Assembly (NCBI GenBank): GCA_964602995.1
Contig: CAZRTM010000163.1
Coordinates: 1 to 7,179 of the forward strand
Direction of reading: 5' to 3'
Origin: JAAYYY01 sp964602995
GTDB taxonomy: Bacteria > Chloroflexota > Anaerolineae > Promineifilales > Promineifilaceae
DNA length: 7,179 nt
Shown: positions 6,631 to 7,179 of the stretch, in pieces
Position numbering within the stretch: position 1 is the first letter of the stretch
Layout: every line of letters begins with the position of its first letter
Translations under genes and position numbers: made by a program
Notes under the pieces: generated by a model
The model's database searches: none
Told to the model about the DNA's origin: nothing
What the model saw: only the letters and a program-made list of their open reading frames with translations

Positions 6631-7133
6631 AACTCACCAAGTAACGCTTCCACCATCTCAATGGCGCCGGGTACCGCCCTCTGCAGCGGCTCGCTCAGGC
6701 CAAAGCCGCCGCCGGCAGCAACCAACGTCGCCGGCTCAGCCCCAACCAGGTAAAGGTTCTGCGGATTGCCGCCATACTGCCGGACCAGTTGCAAGGCAGC
6801 GACAGGGTTCATACTGTGGGCATCCATAGGGTTAGCAACCAGCGGTTGCCCATCCTGCGGCTCCGCTTGCGCCTCAACATCCTCCATACTCAACTCCAGC
6901 AAATAAAGCGTGCCCGGCGCACCACCCCTGGGCGTGGCGTCCAGCAGAATCGTCGCCGCCGGCTGTTCCAGCAGCGCAAAGGCCAGGTCGTAGCTGCGAA
7001 TGCCGAAATCCATAACCTCAACCCCCGCCGGCAGCTCACGCTCCATCAAGCGCCGCGCCACCTCCACACCAAAAGCGTCGTCGCCGAGGAAGATGTTGCC
7101 GATACCGGCGATCAGGATACGGGGATGGGTCAT
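6612..7133 (-). CDS. [NiFe]-hydrogenase maturation endopeptidase (HyaD/HybD family)
   Basis: A 173-residue protease that removes the C-terminal tail of the hydrogenase large subunit after nickel insertion. The N-terminus reads ILIAGIGNIFLGDDAFGVEVA, the family signature. The three metal-contact positions of HybD (E16, D62, H93) correspond to D19, D65 and H106 here. The first is Asp instead of Glu, a conservative change. The stretch DAHSMNP around H106 resembles proteases serving group 1 uptake hydrogenases, but I cannot fix the subgroup. I chose ATG 7133 because family members begin a few residues before the ILIAGIGN strand. An in-frame GTG at 7169 would add 12 residues encoded by a tandem repeat and is less likely. 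No clear Shine-Dalgarno is seen. The gene leads into hypA with a 19-bp overlap. Confidence 0.93.
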   Translation of the reverse strand: MTHPRILIAGIGNIFLGDDAFGVEVARRLMERELPAGVEVMDFGIRSYDLAFALLEQPAATILLDATPRGGAPGTLYLLELSMEDVEAQAEPQDGQPLVANPMDAHSMNPVAALQLVRQYGGNPQNLYLVGAEPATLVAAGGGFGLSEPLQRAVPGAIEMVEALLGELCTNLA

Positions 7134-7147
7134 AAGAAGGTTTTCGC

Positions 7148-7175
7148 CACGAATTTCACGAATTTTCACGAATTT
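7148..7175. repeat. Three tandem copies of CACGAATTT
   Basis: CACGAATTT occurs at 7148-7156, 7157-7165 and 7167-7175, with one extra T between copies two and three. It continues into a T-run at the window edge. On the minus strand it reads as AAATTCGTG units, ending 14 bp before the protease ATG. It is noncoding if ATG 7133 is right. It may be part of a larger intergenic repeat cut by the window edge. Confidence 0.65.
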
Positions 7176-7179
7176 TTTT

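Noticed and set aside
7134..7169. GTG at 7169 as the start of the protease
   Set aside because: The 12 extra residues come from the tandem repeat and precede the usual family N-terminus; ATG 7133 fits better.

Overview
This 7.2 kb window of GC-rich bacterial chromosome holds six protein genes and is about 90% coding. Gene content points to Chloroflexota (Anaerolineae, Caldilineae or Ardenticatenia type). The signs are a secreted beta-helix protein with the 'choice-of-anchor Q' signature, a GAF-rich NarL/DesK-type histidine kinase, and a compact [NiFe]-hydrogenase maturation cluster. This assignment is an inference from gene style; there is no rRNA or marker gene in the window. No tRNA, rRNA, CRISPR array or transposase gene was seen.

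Layout. (1) Positions 1-1750, minus strand: the N-terminal 583 residues of a large secreted right-handed beta-helix protein that runs off the left edge. Its frame has no stop inside the window. The long plus-strand open frame over the same DNA is an antisense shadow. (2) Positions 1751-2188: a 438-bp divergent intergenic region. It holds an imperfect inverted repeat in the leader of the beta-helix gene, a striking nested inverted-repeat element (1893-2024), a near-consensus sigma-70 promoter reading right (2044-2071) and two leader hairpins. (3) Positions 2189-4633, plus strand: a membrane-bound hybrid-architecture histidine kinase (CHASE, half a GAF, a full GAF, HisKA_3, HATPase) with no response regulator beside it. 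(4) Positions 4693-5574, minus strand: an NmrA-like NAD(P)-binding protein, convergent with the kinase. (5) Positions 5621-7133, minus strand: hypB, hypA and a HyaD/HybD-family hydrogenase maturation endopeptidase, read in the order protease, hypA, hypB. The protease and hypA overlap by 19 bp and hypA and hypB are 5 bp apart. (6) Positions 7148-7175: a short tandem repeat just upstream of the protease.

How the genes work together. The protease, HypA and HypB cover nickel delivery and the final C-terminal processing of a [NiFe]-hydrogenase large subunit. The hydrogenase structural genes are expected to the right of the window, upstream of the protease; hypC, D, E and F are not present here. 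The nmrA-like gene lies 46 bp after hypB on the same strand with its own strong Shine-Dalgarno, so it could be the tail of the operon or an independent gene. The kinase and the beta-helix gene diverge from a shared, structured control region; a functional link between them is possible but unproven.

I found no clearly new multi-gene system. The most unusual items are the nested inverted-repeat element, the remodelled sensor part of the kinase (a truncated GAF domain and a Cys-Cys-His cluster in the second GAF), and the tandem module structure of the beta-helix protein.
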